DNA from: an uncultured Holosporaceae bacterium
GTDB lineage: Bacteria; Pseudomonadota; Alphaproteobacteria; UBA3830; CASESI01
DNA length: 64,000 bases
Assembly (NCBI GenBank): GCA_949290705.1
Contig: CASESI010000022.1
Coordinates: forward strand, 58,529-122,528
Reading direction: 5' to 3'
The notes under the pieces are model-generated. The model ran no database searches and was not told the origin of the DNA. It saw only the letters and a program-made list of their open reading frames with translations. Positions 42,930-53,231 of this stretch are shown in pieces. Position numbers and translations under genes: made by a program. Every line of letters begins with the position of its first letter. Within the stretch, counting starts at the first letter, position 1.

Positions 42930-45593
42930 ATGTTGGATAAAATTTTAAAAGCAATCTTTGGATCTAGTAACGATAGATATATAAAAAAGCTTCGCACTGA
43001 TGTTGAAAAAATAAATTCATATGAATCGGCACTGGAAAAACTTACAGATGAGGAATTAAAAAATAAAACTTTTGAATTTAAACAAAGGTTGAACAATAAT
43101 GACGAGTTAAAAGATATCCTTCATGAAGCATTCGCAGTTGTAAGAGAAGCTTCTAGACGTGTAACAGGAATGCGTCACTTTGACGTACAGATGATAGGAG
43201 GCTTAATTCTTCATGCTGGACGAATCGCCGAAATGAAAACTGGAGAAGGAAAAACTTTAGTTGCGACATTACCTGTATATCTTAACGCTTTAACAGGAAA
43301 AGGCGTTCATCTTGTCACTGTCAACGATTATCTTGCAAAGCGCGATGCTGAACAAATGGGTCTTATTTACAATTTCCTTGGATTATCTGTAGGAGTTATT
43401 GAACATGGATTAACAGATGATGAGAGACGTGCAGCGTATGCTGCTGATATCACTTACGGAACAAATCATGAATTCGGGTTCGACTACCTTCGTGATAACA
43501 TGAAATTCAACCAAAAGGACTTAGTACAAAGGGAATTTAATTATGCAATTGTTGACGAGGTTGATAGTATTTTAATTGATGAAGCAAGAACACCTTTGAT
43601 TATATCAGGACCAGCTGAAGATTCGTCTGACCTTTATAAAAGAGTTAGTGATGTTGTAAAAACACTTGAACCATCGGATTATGCAAAAGATGAAAAAGAT
43701 AGAAATATTACACTTACTGAGGCTGGAACAGAAAAAATTGAAAAACTACTCCGAGAAAAAGGCATAATTGATTCAGATAACTTATACGACTTTAAAAATA
43801 TTAACGTTGTGCATTACGTAAACCAATCATTAAAAGCTTGGAATTTATTTGAAAAGGAAGTTGATTACGTTGTGAAAAATGGAGAAGTAATTATTGTTGA
43901 TGAATTCACAGGACGTATGATGGAAGGAAGACGGTATTCTGATGGATTGCACCAAGCAATTGAAGCAAAAGAGAATGTTGAAATTCAAATGGAAAACCAA
44001 ACTCTTGCGTCTATTACGTATCAAAACTTCTTCAGGCTCTATAAAAAACTTGCAGGAATGACTGGAACAGCAATGACAGAAGCTGCAGAGTTCCAGCAAA
44101 TTTATAACCTTGAAACTGCTGTTGTCCCTACAAATTTACCTGTCATTAGGATCGATGAAAACGATGAAGTGTATAGAACTTTTAAAGAAAAATGTACAGC
44201 AATTGCAAAACAAGTCAAAGCATGCCACGAAAGAAATCAACCTGTTCTAGTTGGAACTGCAAGCATTGAAAAATCTGAATTAATATCTGCAATTTTGAAA
44301 AAAGAGGGCATTAAGCATAATGTTTTAAATGCAAAGTACCATGAATATGAAGCACAAATCATCGCCGATGCCGGAGTTGCCGGAGCCGTCACAATTGCAA
44401 CAAATATGGCAGGTCGAGGTACTGATATTAAACTTGGCGGAAGTGCAGAAATGAGAATCGCTGAACTTAAGAAAACCAATGAATATACTCCTGAAAAAGA
44501 AAAAGCTATACTCGACGACGTCGCTGCAAATGCGGGAATTGTCAGAAAAGCTGGTGGATTATATATTCTTGGAACTGAACGTCATGAAAGCCGTAGAATC
44601 GATAATCAGTTACGTGGAAGATCTGGTCGTCAAGGTGATCCTGGTCAATCGAAATTCTTTCTTTCCCTTGAGGATGATCTGATGAAAATCTTTGGATCAG
44701 AGAAACTTACTGTTACATTGCAACGCCTTGGATTGCAAGAAAATGAAGCAATTGTGCATCCTTGGGTAAATAAGGCGATTGAAAAAGCTCAGTCAAGAGT
44801 TGAGGCTCGAAACTTTGAAATAAGAAAACACTTGTTAAAATTTGATGATGTAATGAATAATCAGAGAAAAATTATATATTCTCAAAGGCGTGATCTGATT
44901 TCCGACGATTATAACGTTATTGATGATATCAATGATTTCGCAGACGATGTGATCAACAATATTTTAACTGTTTATTATCCTGAACAAGGTTCTCCTAATG
45001 CGATCGATATTGACAACCTGCATGCATACATTGTAAGAGTTTTTAATTTTGATGCAGAAAATCTTGAAAATTCTACAAAGTCAACTATAAGTACCACCTT
45101 GCATGATTATTTCAATAAAGTTTTAGATGAAAAGTCTAAATTTTTCGAAGATAAAAATGACTTCAGCAGATCTTTAAAAGCAGTTGTTTTAAAGACTCTC
45201 GACAAACAATGGAAAGATCATTTGTTATCACTTGACCACCTTCGTCAAGGAATTAATTTGCGGGCATATGCGCAAAAAGATCCACTTAACGAGTATAAAA
45301 TCGAAGCATTTAATCTATTTGAAGAGATGATTTACGCAATTAAAGAAGAAAGCATTTCTTTAATTTGTAGATTGGTTATAAGAAACGAACTTGATTTTTC
45401 TTCATTTGAGGATTTATTCAATATTCGAAATTTTGATGATTTATCCGAAAGTCCTGACGATGATCTTGAAGCAATAGATGAACAAGAAAAGTACGCTCTC
45501 ATCAAAAAAAGATTCTTAGAAATTGCAAAAAATACAAAATGTTACTGTGGAAGCGGAAAAAAATTCATGGATTGTCACGGTAAAAGTTTATAG
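42930..45593 (+). CDS. secA: Protein translocase ATPase SecA
   Basis: Motor of the Sec system, 887 residues, full length. Walker A EMKTGEGKTLVATLP (near 103), VDEVDSILIDEARTPL (near 210), the DEAD-like second ATPase fold with TNMAGRGTDIKLGG (near 495), and a C-terminal zinc tail CYCGSGKKFMDCHG that binds SecB or the ribosome. AAGGA precedes the ATG. Expression is probably separate from the divergent ppiC. Confidence 0.98.
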   Translation: MLDKILKAIFGSSNDRYIKKLRTDVEKINSYESALEKLTDEELKNKTFEFKQRLNNNDELKDILHEAFAVVREASRRVTGMRHFDVQMIGGLILHAGRIAEMKTGEGKTLVATLPVYLNALTGKGVHLVTVNDYLAKRDAEQMGLIYNFLGLSVGVIEHGLTDDERRAAYAADITYGTNHEFGFDYLRDNMKFNQKDLVQREFNYAIVDEVDSILIDEARTPLIISGPAEDSSDLYKRVSDVVKTLEPSDYAKDEKDRNITLTEAGTEKIEKLLREKGIIDSDNLYDFKNINVVHYVNQSLKAWNLFEKEVDYVVKNGEVIIVDEFTGRMMEGRRYSDGLHQAIEAKENVEIQMENQTLASITYQNFFRLYKKLAGMTGTAMTEAAEFQQIYNLETAVVPTNLPVIRIDENDEVYRTFKEKCTAIAKQVKACHERNQPVLVGTASIEKSELISAILKKEGIKHNVLNAKYHEYEAQIIADAGVAGAVTIATNMAGRGTDIKLGGSAEMRIAELKKTNEYTPEKEKAILDDVAANAGIVRKAGGLYILGTERHESRRIDNQLRGRSGRQGDPGQSKFFLSLEDDLMKIFGSEKLTVTLQRLGLQENEAIVHPWVNKAIEKAQSRVEARNFEIRKHLLKFDDVMNNQRKIIYSQRRDLISDDYNVIDDINDFADDVINNILTVYYPEQGSPNAIDIDNLHAYIVRVFNFDAENLENSTKSTISTTLHDYFNKVLDEKSKFFEDKNDFSRSLKAVVLKTLDKQWKDHLLSLDHLRQGINLRAYAQKDPLNEYKIEAFNLFEEMIYAIKEESISLICRLVIRNELDFSSFEDLFNIRNFDDLSESPDDDLEAIDEQEKYALIKKRFLEIAKNTKCYCGSGKKFMDCHGKSL

Positions 45594-45641
45594 ATATCGT
45601 GGAATCTTTTTTAATTTTTTAAAATTTTAGTTAAATCTTTC

Positions 45642-45671
45642 TTGACCAGATTATTTTGTTTGAAGTATACT
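45642..45671 (+). promoter_or_regulatory. Sigma70 promoter for a putative small RNA
   Basis: TTGACC (45642-45647), an 18-base spacer and TATACT (45666-45671), near consensus at both ends. The predicted start is near 45678. No protein gene follows on this strand for 5 kb, so the promoter must drive an untranslated or very short transcript. Confidence 0.6.
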
Positions 45672-45677
45672 GAGAGT

Positions 45678-45757
45678 AGAACATGAGGGTGGGCACACTT
45701 TCGTGTTTTGTATGATATATATTCTGTTCATATTATTTTAATCTTTCTTTTTTAATT
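45678..45757 (+). ncRNA. Candidate small RNA, about 80 nt
   Basis: Starts about 7 bases after the -10 element. It can form an outer helix GAACA (45679-45683) with TGTTC (45725-45729) and an inner hairpin ACAC-TTTC-GTGT (45695-45706), and ends in a T-rich tract (CTTTCTTTTTTAATTTTT, about 743-760). Only a 10-codon frame is open within it. No match to 6S or SRP RNA is visible. It points towards rpoD, so a longer product would be antisense to the rpoD 3' end. Confidence 0.4.
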
Positions 45758-45956
45758 TTTCGTTTCGTTTTTTGATTATCTGAAAATTTGGTAATTTTAA
45801 ATATCGCTCTAGACGATACATTTCAATTTGCAATTCAGATCTTCCACAACCAATCATCATGTCATCACGATCATTCAACAGTTCACTTATTTTACAAGAG
45901 CTATAGAAAAACCTATACAACAAAAAACATAAAAGACGAAAAAGATAGGTAAAAAA

Positions 45957-47750
45957 TCACTCACCTAAAAAACTTCTCAATTTTCTTGATCTCGTAGGGT
46001 GCTTTAATTTTCGCAAAGCCTTTGATTCAATTTGCCTAATCCTTTCCCTCGTAACCATAAACTGAGAACCAACAGCCTCAAGTGTGTGATCCGTATTCAT
46101 ACCTATCCCGAAACGCATACGCAAAACTCTTTCCTCTCTCGGTGTTAATGTCGACAACAATGACGTAATTGTCTCACTTAAATTATTATGAATAGCCGTC
46201 TCAAGAGGTTTATCAGACCCCTTATCCTCGATAAAATCACCTAAATGTGAATCATCCTCATCGCCAATAGGTGTCTCAAGGCTCACCGGCTCCTTCGATA
46301 TTCTTAATACCTTACGTACTTTATCAACAGGAAACTGCAATCTTGCCGCAATTTCCTCCGGTGTTGGATCACGCCCAATTTCATTTAACATCTGACGAGA
46401 AGTACGTACAATCTTATTAATAGTCTCTATCATATGAACAGGAATACGAATCGTCCTTGCTTGATCAGCAATTGACCTTGTAATAGATTGACGAATCCAC
46501 CAAGTCGCATACGTTGAAAATTTGTATCCACGTTTGTACTCGAACTTATCTACAGCTTTCATTAGGCCGATATTACCCTCTTGAATCAAATCCAAAAACT
46601 GTAACCCTCTGTTGGTATACTTTTTGGCAATAGAAATAACAAGCCTTAAGTTAGCTTCAACCATATCTTTCTTGGCCCTATTCACAAATCTCTGCCCACT
46701 CTGAATTTTTTGCACAGTAGATTTGAAATATCCTATACTTATACCAACCTTGTCCTGAATTTTCGCTAATTCTTCTTGAATCTCTGAAATGTCATCAGTG
46801 CAATCCTTAATGGCAGGAGAAATTTCTGCAAGGGAATCAACCAAACGAGGATTCGTCTCATTATCATAATAGATTTTGAAAAAATCATCCCTTGAAATTT
46901 TGCATTTCATTGCAATTTTTAGTATTTGAAGATCATGCTTTACAATCGCTTTATTGAACGCATAAAGTGTATTAATCACTTCATTTTTCTTTTGCACTGT
47001 TAAGTTTATATCGCACCAAATCTTAATTAATTTCTTGCGTATTTTAACTATTTTCTTTTCATCTTCAGCAGAAATTGTTTTCGCATCACGCTGTTTCAAA
47101 AGTATATAAAATTCTGCATATGTAGCAACAAACTCATCAAACATCTCCAACGTAATTGGGAGCATATTTCGCTCCTCCCTCGTTGGAGCTGTAGTCTCAT
47201 CATCAATATCCGAGTTACCATCATCAGTCACACCTGTGTCAATTTGAACAACGTCTCTAAGCAAAACTTGCTCTGATTTAAGCTCATCACGCCATTTACA
47301 AATAAAATCAACAACAACTGGACACTCGCAAATTCCTTCTTTGATCGTCTTATTTCCTGCCTCCATTTTCTTGGCGAGAGCAACCTCACCCTCGCGAGAA
47401 AGTAATTCCACATTACCCATCTCTTTCAAATACATTTTGACAGGATCTTCTATTCCTACTGTATCTTCAACTTGCTGAACCTGAACATGATTTTCAACAT
47501 CTTCGTGTTGAGTATGTTCATCATTTTTTTCGTGTCTTTCATGCTTTTTATCTTCGTCATCAACGAGCTTTATACCGAGTTCAGACACGTATGCAACAAC
47601 ATCCTCTAATTCATCTATCTGCAACTTTGCTGTTGCCAAAGAACTCGTAAGATCATCATATGTAATAGTCCCTACTGTATTTCCCTTCTTAAATAACTTC
47701 TTCAGCTTAGGAAACTTTTTAATCAAATCATCTATTTTTTCTTGGACCAT
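45957..47750 (-). CDS. rpoD: RNA polymerase sigma-70 factor RpoD
   Basis: Housekeeping sigma factor of 597 residues from the ATG at 47750, which has GAGG 8 bases upstream; the longer TTG-initiated frame is unlikely. Region 1.1 with acidic patch (about 1-90), region 1.2 [20 protein letters not shown] (near 105), the non-conserved insert, region 2.3-2.4 [17 protein letters not shown] (near 420), region 3 and region 4.2 [14 protein letters not shown] (near 570). Third gene of the ffh-dnaG-rpoD unit, close to the macromolecular-synthesis order dnaG-rpoD known widely. Confidence 0.97.
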   Translation of the reverse strand: MVQEKIDDLIKKFPKLKKLFKKGNTVGTITYDDLTSSLATAKLQIDELEDVVAYVSELGIKLVDDEDKKHERHEKNDEHTQHEDVENHVQVQQVEDTVGIEDPVKMYLKEMGNVELLSREGEVALAKKMEAGNKTIKEGICECPVVVDFICKWRDELKSEQVLLRDVVQIDTGVTDDGNSDIDDETTAPTREERNMLPITLEMFDEFVATYAEFYILLKQRDAKTISAEDEKKIVKIRKKLIKIWCDINLTVQKKNEVINTLYAFNKAIVKHDLQILKIAMKCKISRDDFFKIYYDNETNPRLVDSLAEISPAIKDCTDDISEIQEELAKIQDKVGISIGYFKSTVQKIQSGQRFVNRAKKDMVEANLRLVISIAKKYTNRGLQFLDLIQEGNIGLMKAVDKFEYKRGYKFSTYATWWIRQSITRSIADQARTIRIPVHMIETINKIVRTSRQMLNEIGRDPTPEEIAARLQFPVDKVRKVLRISKEPVSLETPIGDEDDSHLGDFIEDKGSDKPLETAIHNNLSETITSLLSTLTPREERVLRMRFGIGMNTDHTLEAVGSQFMVTRERIRQIESKALRKLKHPTRSRKLRSFLGE

Positions 47751-47773
47751 CTTCGACCTCAAATCTCAAAATA

Positions 47774-49486
47774 CTAATCTTGCTCGATTTTCTTTTTAAA
47801 AGAACTCAATGCCTTCCACTTTCTCAGATTATTAGTCTTACCGCAAAACACACTACCTGCATTCACCTTGTGATAAAGATTCAACCAAATTTCTCTAAGT
47901 TGCTCTATATCATACTTTTTACCAAACCTAAGATGAATATTCTTTTCGAAAATCTTACCAACTGTATCATTATACCCCAAAGACTTCAGTTTTTCAAGTA
48001 ATATTCCGCCATTTATAGAACTATCGCCAGAATACACTTTCATTATACTACTTTTTATGCCATCATCGCAATCTAAATTTAAAAATTGTTCGAAAACAAA
48101 ATCTAAAAGTCGTGGTGTTGCAATAATCAAACCAAGCAAGAACTCATTCTGTGATTTTTTGTCGATAACTTTTTCTATAGAATCTTTTTTTATTTTTAAA
48201 GCTCTATTCTCGCGCTTAAACTTAAAATTTGTGTTGCTGTTGACTAAAATTTTGTTATTCAAATACTCACAATAAAAGCGTTGCAATAATTTTGGCCTTA
48301 TTAATTCAACTTCTCTCTTAATCGCATTTACCATACGCAATTTATTTTCGGGAGAGTTTACAGTAATTTCTGATAATAATTTTTCAGCAAGCATATCAAC
48401 AAGTATGATTTGATGCTGAAATAACCCTCTCAACTCTTCAGCATTTTCATTAACCATATTATCTAGGTCATTACCATCTGGAAGTTTTAAAAAATTGAAC
48501 GATTTTCCATCATCCTTAAGCAAAGGCAGTATTTTATCAATAACCAAATACATTGCATGAATTCCTGCATTATCACCATCTAGTGCAATACAAGGATTAT
48601 CTGCTATCCTCACTGCTTTTTTTAGATGTTCTTCTGAAATCGCTGTTCCAAGGGGAGCAACTGTATTTAAAAACCCATGCGAAATCATGGAAATTACATC
48701 TAAGTATCCTTCTGTTATCACAAGCTTATTTAAAGATCGATTTATTTTATTTTCACCATAAAATATCTCTCTTTTCTTAAATATTAACGATTCAGGAGAA
48801 TTTATATATTTTGCGGTATCTTTTTCAATTCCGAGAATTCTTCCTCCAAAACCGACAACATTATTTTTAGTATTTTCAATAGGGAATATAAGTCTTCCAA
48901 AAAACCTTGTATTATTTGAATTTAAAAAATTTTGAGATTCTCTTAAAATCTCATTTGAAAATTCCATTTCAAGAAGTTTAGAATATTCTAATGTTGTATG
49001 CGATGCAAATCCTAACCCAAATTCTCGCCACAAATCTTCAGGAACTTTTCTGAAGATTAAATATTCACGTGCAACTTTTCCAATATCAGAAAATAAATTG
49101 TTATGAAAAATATCCTTAAGAGCAGAATTTACTTTGTACAATGCATTAATCTTATCACTCTGAATTTTTTCTTCTTCTGTTAATTGAAGGGAATTTTTTG
49201 GAATTGCTATACCTGCTATCCCAGCAAGCATTTCTAAAGCTTCTTTGAATGAAATATTTTCATAATCGACCAAAAATTCAAATACATCTCCTGATTTTCC
49301 ACAACCAAAACAATGAAAAATCTGTTTATTTGGATTTACAGCAAACGAAGACGTCTTCTCATTATGAAAAGGACAAATTCCAAAATAATTCGCCCCCTTC
49401 CTTTGAAGCTTAACTCTCTGTCCAATTACATCAACAATATTTACCCTATCTTTTACTTGTTGAATAATCGCCTTATTATCAAACAT
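47774..49486 (-). CDS. dnaG: DNA primase
   Basis: Makes RNA primers for replication; 570 residues. The CHC2 zinc finger has CPFHNEKTSSF and FHCFGCGKSGD (near 38-62), TOPRIM motifs are LVITEGYLDVIS (near 255) and ALDGDNAG (near 300), and the C-terminal helicase-binding domain is short and divergent. It is followed by rpoD after 23 bases and preceded by ffh 9 bases away, all on the minus strand. Confidence 0.96.
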   Translation of the reverse strand: MFDNKAIIQQVKDRVNIVDVIGQRVKLQRKGANYFGICPFHNEKTSSFAVNPNKQIFHCFGCGKSGDVFEFLVDYENISFKEALEMLAGIAGIAIPKNSLQLTEEEKIQSDKINALYKVNSALKDIFHNNLFSDIGKVAREYLIFRKVPEDLWREFGLGFASHTTLEYSKLLEMEFSNEILRESQNFLNSNNTRFFGRLIFPIENTKNNVVGFGGRILGIEKDTAKYINSPESLIFKKREIFYGENKINRSLNKLVITEGYLDVISMISHGFLNTVAPLGTAISEEHLKKAVRIADNPCIALDGDNAGIHAMYLVIDKILPLLKDDGKSFNFLKLPDGNDLDNMVNENAEELRGLFQHQIILVDMLAEKLLSEITVNSPENKLRMVNAIKREVELIRPKLLQRFYCEYLNNKILVNSNTNFKFKRENRALKIKKDSIEKVIDKKSQNEFLLGLIIATPRLLDFVFEQFLNLDCDDGIKSSIMKVYSGDSSINGGILLEKLKSLGYNDTVGKIFEKNIHLRFGKKYDIEQLREIWLNLYHKVNAGSVFCGKTNNLRKWKALSSFKKKIEQD

Positions 49487-49495
49487 TATCTTCCT

Positions 49496-50833
49496 TTACT
49501 TCATGAAAGACTTCATCATTTGCATCATATCACCCTTTGACATTTTTTGCAGGTGACGCATCATTTCTTTCATTTGGTTAAATTCCGTAAGAAGCTTATT
49601 CAAATCTTGAATAGTTGTACCACTTCCTTTCGTAATTCTCGTCTTTCTAGAACTTTTTATAATATCAGGATTTTTTCGTTCCGCTTTTGTCATAGAAGAT
49701 ATCATAGCTAACTTTTTAGTGATCATAGAATCATCAATACCTCGATTTTGAAGCATAGCGGATGCGTTTTGTAAACCAGGTAGATATTTTATAACGTTCA
49801 AAATCCCACCCATTTTGTTAATCTTTGAAAATTGTTTTGCAAAATCGTTAAGGTCAAACTTTCCTGACTGAATCTTTTTAGCCAATGCCATATCATCATC
49901 TTCAGAAGAAGCTTCTCTAGCCTTTTCAATTAATGATAAAACATCCCCCATGCCGAGTATTTTTTGCGCTATTCTATCAGGATGGAATTTTTCTAATCCA
50001 TCACTCTTTTCGCCATTACCGATAAATCTTATTGGTTTTCCCGTAACAAACTTCATTGAAAGTGCCGCTCCACCTCGTGGATCACCATCCATTCTTGTTA
50101 AAATCACGCCAGTAATTCCAACTTTTTCATTGAACTCCTTCGCAATTCTTAAAGAATCTTGCCCTGTCATAGAATCTGCCACCAAAAAAACCTCATGTGG
50201 ATTAAATTCCATTTTCAAAGCACAAAGTTCTTCCATCATTGCGTCATCAGTATGCAACCTTCCAGCAGTATCAAGAATAAACAAATCTTTCTTATTGCCG
50301 ATTTTTTCTGCATTCTTCAAAATATCCAAAGGTTTATCCTTCGAAGGATCCGCATCAAAAAATTCTGCTCCAACAGATTCTGACAACATATGTAATTGTT
50401 CGATTGCAGCGGGTCTATAAATATCAACAGAGGTTAAAAATGCTTTTTTCAGATTTTGTTTCGCAAAATATTGCACAAGTTTAGCGGCGGTAGTTGTTTT
50501 TCCAGCTCCCTGCAACCCAACCAACATAATTTTAAAAGGTTTTTCATATGGGATTTTCAAATCATCATCATTCTTCAAAATGTTAAGCATATTGTTGTAC
50601 ACAACTTCTACAACCATTTTTTCAGGTGAAATATTTTTTAAAACCCTCTCCCCAAGTGCATCAACTTTTACCTTTTCAAAAAATTCCTTCACAACTTCAA
50701 CAGGAACATCTGCTTCAAGTAAAGCAATTCTTATTTCCTTCAATGCATCCTCGATATTTGCAGCTGTTACAACAGAACCTTTCCTGATTTTGGAAAAAGC
50801 ATTGGAAATTTTAGAAGATAAACTTTCAAACAT
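49496..50833 (-). CDS. ffh: Signal recognition particle protein Ffh
   Basis: SRP54 GTPase, 445 residues from MFESL at 50833 (an ATG 12 bases earlier is also in frame; neither has a strong ribosome binding site). NG domain with GLQGAGKTTTAAKL (near 107), DIYRPAAIEQL, LDTAGRLH, TRMDGDPRGGAAL; then the methionine-rich M domain with a Met-laden end (MKEMMRHLQKMSKGDMMQMM) that binds signal peptides and SRP RNA. The 4.5S RNA gene is not recognised in the window. Partner ftsY is at 1.5-2.4 kb. Confidence 0.97.
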   Translation of the reverse strand: MFESLSSKISNAFSKIRKGSVVTAANIEDALKEIRIALLEADVPVEVVKEFFEKVKVDALGERVLKNISPEKMVVEVVYNNMLNILKNDDDLKIPYEKPFKIMLVGLQGAGKTTTAAKLVQYFAKQNLKKAFLTSVDIYRPAAIEQLHMLSESVGAEFFDADPSKDKPLDILKNAEKIGNKKDLFILDTAGRLHTDDAMMEELCALKMEFNPHEVFLVADSMTGQDSLRIAKEFNEKVGITGVILTRMDGDPRGGAALSMKFVTGKPIRFIGNGEKSDGLEKFHPDRIAQKILGMGDVLSLIEKAREASSEDDDMALAKKIQSGKFDLNDFAKQFSKINKMGGILNVIKYLPGLQNASAMLQNRGIDDSMITKKLAMISSMTKAERKNPDIIKSSRKTRITKGSGTTIQDLNKLLTEFNQMKEMMRHLQKMSKGDMMQMMKSFMK

Positions 50834-50882
50834 AGAAAAAACCATTTAAAAAATTTACGTATAATTGTAAACTAAAACTATT

Positions 50883-51524
50883 ATGAAAACAATTCTTATA
50901 GTTGACGATGATGACAGGATAAGAGGGCTTTTACAGCAATACCTTGAAAATAATAACTTTAAAATTTTATCTCTGGAAAATGGACTGTACATCGAGAAAT
51001 ACCTTGAGAACATTGATTTAATTATACTTGATGTCATGATGCCCAAAATATCCGGATTCGATGTAATAAAAAAATTGAAAAGTTTAAACATAAAAATCCC
51101 TGTCATATTTCTATCAGCAAAATCTGAAACAAATGACAGAATAGAAGGACTTGAACTTGGTGCTTATGATTACGTAGCAAAACCTTTTGAGCCAAAAGAA
51201 TTATTATTGAGAATTCAAAATATCTTAAATCGCTCTATAAAAAATAATAAAATAGGAAACTATAATTATGATTCGACTAAAGCCATTCTATACAACGATA
51301 ATGACATAATAGAACTTTCTTCAACCGAAAACATTATATTTAATTTATTGTTTAAAAATATAAATAATCCAGTAAAAAGAGAAACTATCATTGAAAATTT
51401 TGATGGGACAATAAGCGAAAGATCCGTCGACGTGCAAATTACGAGGATACGAAAAAAACTCGGAGCAAAATCTGAATTAATAAAAACAATCAGGCATAAC
51501 GGGTATATGCTTATATCGGAATAG
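50883..51524 (+). CDS. OmpR-family response regulator
   Basis: 213 residues. Receiver domain with acidic pocket VDDDDR (about 7-12), phosphorylation Asp in LIILDVMMPKISGFD (near 53), Lys in YVAKPFEPKELLLR (near 103); C-terminal winged helix with a short recognition region (ISERSVDVQITRIRKKLG) and HNGYML. No histidine kinase is adjacent, so it is an orphan by position. It could pair with a kinase elsewhere. Divergent from ffh. Confidence 0.88.
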   Translation: MKTILIVDDDDRIRGLLQQYLENNNFKILSLENGLYIEKYLENIDLIILDVMMPKISGFDVIKKLKSLNIKIPVIFLSAKSETNDRIEGLELGAYDYVAKPFEPKELLLRIQNILNRSIKNNKIGNYNYDSTKAILYNDNDIIELSSTENIIFNLLFKNINNPVKRETIIENFDGTISERSVDVQITRIRKKLGAKSELIKTIRHNGYMLISE

Positions 51525-51529
51525 CCCTA

Positions 51530-52201
51530 TTATTTATACAATAAGTTCTTTACAACTTTTAAGAGTGGTTCATTCGATTCTATCTTTAATCTGTGAATAT
51601 TATCTATAAATTCAAAAATATCAACATACGTTCTATTTATACGAGAAGAAATAAAATTTATATCAGAATCAGAGCATCTTATTCCGTACTCGAAAAATGC
51701 CTTCCAAATTAATTTTTTTATTAATTCATCATCAGGGGCATTGATATGTATCTCTGTCGCTGTCATTAACCTTGAAGATAAATCTTTCAGTGTTACGCCC
51801 AAATTAATTATTCTCTTCCTTGACATTATAAGAATTTTTAGCTTTGGATTATTGGCATAAATAATATAATTAAAGAAATGAAAAAACCACTCCTCATCAA
51901 CTTTTATAAGATCCGCATCATCTATATAAAAAAAGTTATTCTCTTGCAATAACTCTTCAATTGAATCAATCGATAAATCTCGTTTTATAATGCACCTAGC
52001 AAAAACCGAATTTGCCCATAACTTCCCTAAGTGTGATTTTCCAGACTTCTCATCTCCATAAATCCATAAAATGTTTATATCAATTGATAAAAAATGTTGT
52101 AACCATTGTACAGCTTCTGAGTTAGATTTTGTAACGTAAAAATCCCTCCAGTCAGATAATTTTGAAAATTGCAAATCTAATAACAACTGCTGGTTAATCA
52201 T
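51530..52201 (-). CDS. hda: DnaA regulatory inactivator Hda (DnaA-like ATPase)
   Basis: 223 residues, a single AAA+ domain resembling DnaA domain III without the DNA-binding domain. Walker A GDEKSGKSHLGKLW (near 49), FYIDDADLI in place of Walker B (near 92), and DLSSRLMTATEIHINAP containing sensor-type Arg (near 145). It opens with QLLLDL, close to the clamp-binding motif found at the Hda N terminus. Hda with the beta clamp stimulates DnaA-ATP hydrolysis. Overlaps the preceding permease gene by 8 bases. Confidence 0.8.
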   Translation of the reverse strand: MINQQLLLDLQFSKLSDWRDFYVTKSNSEAVQWLQHFLSIDINILWIYGDEKSGKSHLGKLWANSVFARCIIKRDLSIDSIEELLQENNFFYIDDADLIKVDEEWFFHFFNYIIYANNPKLKILIMSRKRIINLGVTLKDLSSRLMTATEIHINAPDDELIKKLIWKAFFEYGIRCSDSDINFISSRINRTYVDIFEFIDNIHRLKIESNEPLLKVVKNLLYK

Positions 52202-53231
52202 TAATATATACCCTTGATTGCTTAAACCTTAACAAAAAATACTTTATAGAAGCATTAATTAATGCCGCCACAGGAATTGAAATTAACAACCCAAATAATC
52301 CACAAATCTGGATTCCAGCTAAAAATGCAAAAAATATCCATAAAGTGTGAATACCAAGCTCTTTTCCAAGCTTTGGCGCTAAAATATAAACCTCCAAAAT
52401 ATATCCCATGATATATACAAAAGTTAACAGCAATACATGAAAATCAACCACCCCTATTTGGGCAATGTACACAATTAGCGAAAGAATAAATCCAAAAATA
52501 CATCCTAAATAAGGCATAATAGATAAAATTCCTGACATCAATCCTATCATCAAAGAATATTTTACACCTATCATCGTTAGAAGAGAAATATAAAATATCG
52601 CCAAAATAGAAATATTCTTAGTTTGAGTTAGAATATATTTCGTCATGACATTATCTAACATTTTTATAAAATGTACAAAATTGGTTTTTTGATGATTTGG
52701 AATCCAAGATAAAACCGACATTTTGATAACTCTCCAATCTCTTAAACAGAAAAATATTACAAAGGGAGAAACCAAAATTATCGAAACTACATTCATCAAA
52801 ATTCCATTGAATGAAAAAATCTTCAAGATTCCACTCATAGAAAAACTTAAAAATTCCATTATGTATTTTGATGCTTCATCTCTTAAATTGTCCGCATATT
52901 CTGCTGGAAAGTATTTATAATATTTTTGTAATTTGTCAGAAATATTTGTATCAAAATTCGATGATACAGCTTTAATCGCATTATATAAATCCTCCTTCAC
53001 AATAGGGATAATAACCCAAATAAAAAGCAATATAACCACCAAAAACAACAAAGATATCAAAAGTGATGCAATACTTCTTGAATTAATACAACTTTCAATT
53101 TTTTTACAAACAGGAAGACAGAAATAAGCAATAATAAATCCTATTAAAAATGGGAAACCTATATTATAAAAAACAAATGCTAATCCTATTAGAACTAAAA
53201 CGAAAATATTCCAAAATACTACCTTTTGCAT
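52194..53231 (-). CDS. AI-2E/PerM-family membrane permease
   Basis: 345 residues with about eight membrane spans, arranged as in the PerM/AI-2E family (a central non-membrane region at 70-150, then FCLRDW, and a C-terminal GILSIMPYLGCIFGFILSL segment). Substrate unknown; family members are proposed transporters or exporters. It overlaps pgsA at its start by 13 bases and hda at its end by 8, so all three are translated in concert. perM next to hda is a pattern I know from alpha- and gammaproteobacteria. Confidence 0.85.
   Translation of the reverse strand: MQKVVFWNIFVLVLIGLAFVFYNIGFPFLIGFIIAYFCLPVCKKIESCINSRSIASLLISLLFLVVILLFIWVIIPIVKEDLYNAIKAVSSNFDTNISDKLQKYYKYFPAEYADNLRDEASKYIMEFLSFSMSGILKIFSFNGILMNVVSIILVSPFVIFFCLRDWRVIKMSVLSWIPNHQKTNFVHFIKMLDNVMTKYILTQTKNISILAIFYISLLTMIGVKYSLMIGLMSGILSIMPYLGCIFGFILSLIVYIAQIGVVDFHVLLLTFVYIMGYILEVYILAPKLGKELGIHTLWIFFAFLAGIQICGLFGLLISIPVAALINASIKYFLLRFKQSRVYIND

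Larger units (their letters stand above)
45594..45956. other. 363-base region between secA and rpoD
   Basis: Holds a plus-strand promoter and a small RNA candidate (45642-45757) described below. A minus-strand frame at 45738-45923 encodes a 61-residue lysine-rich peptide with only TTG starts and no ribosome binding site, so I do not call it. The rpoD side shows no clear terminator. Confidence 0.6.

Noticed and set aside
45738..45923. 61-codon minus-strand frame downstream of rpoD
   Set aside because: Only TTG starts, no ribosome binding site, lysine-rich low-information end; it overlaps the T-rich end of the small RNA candidate.
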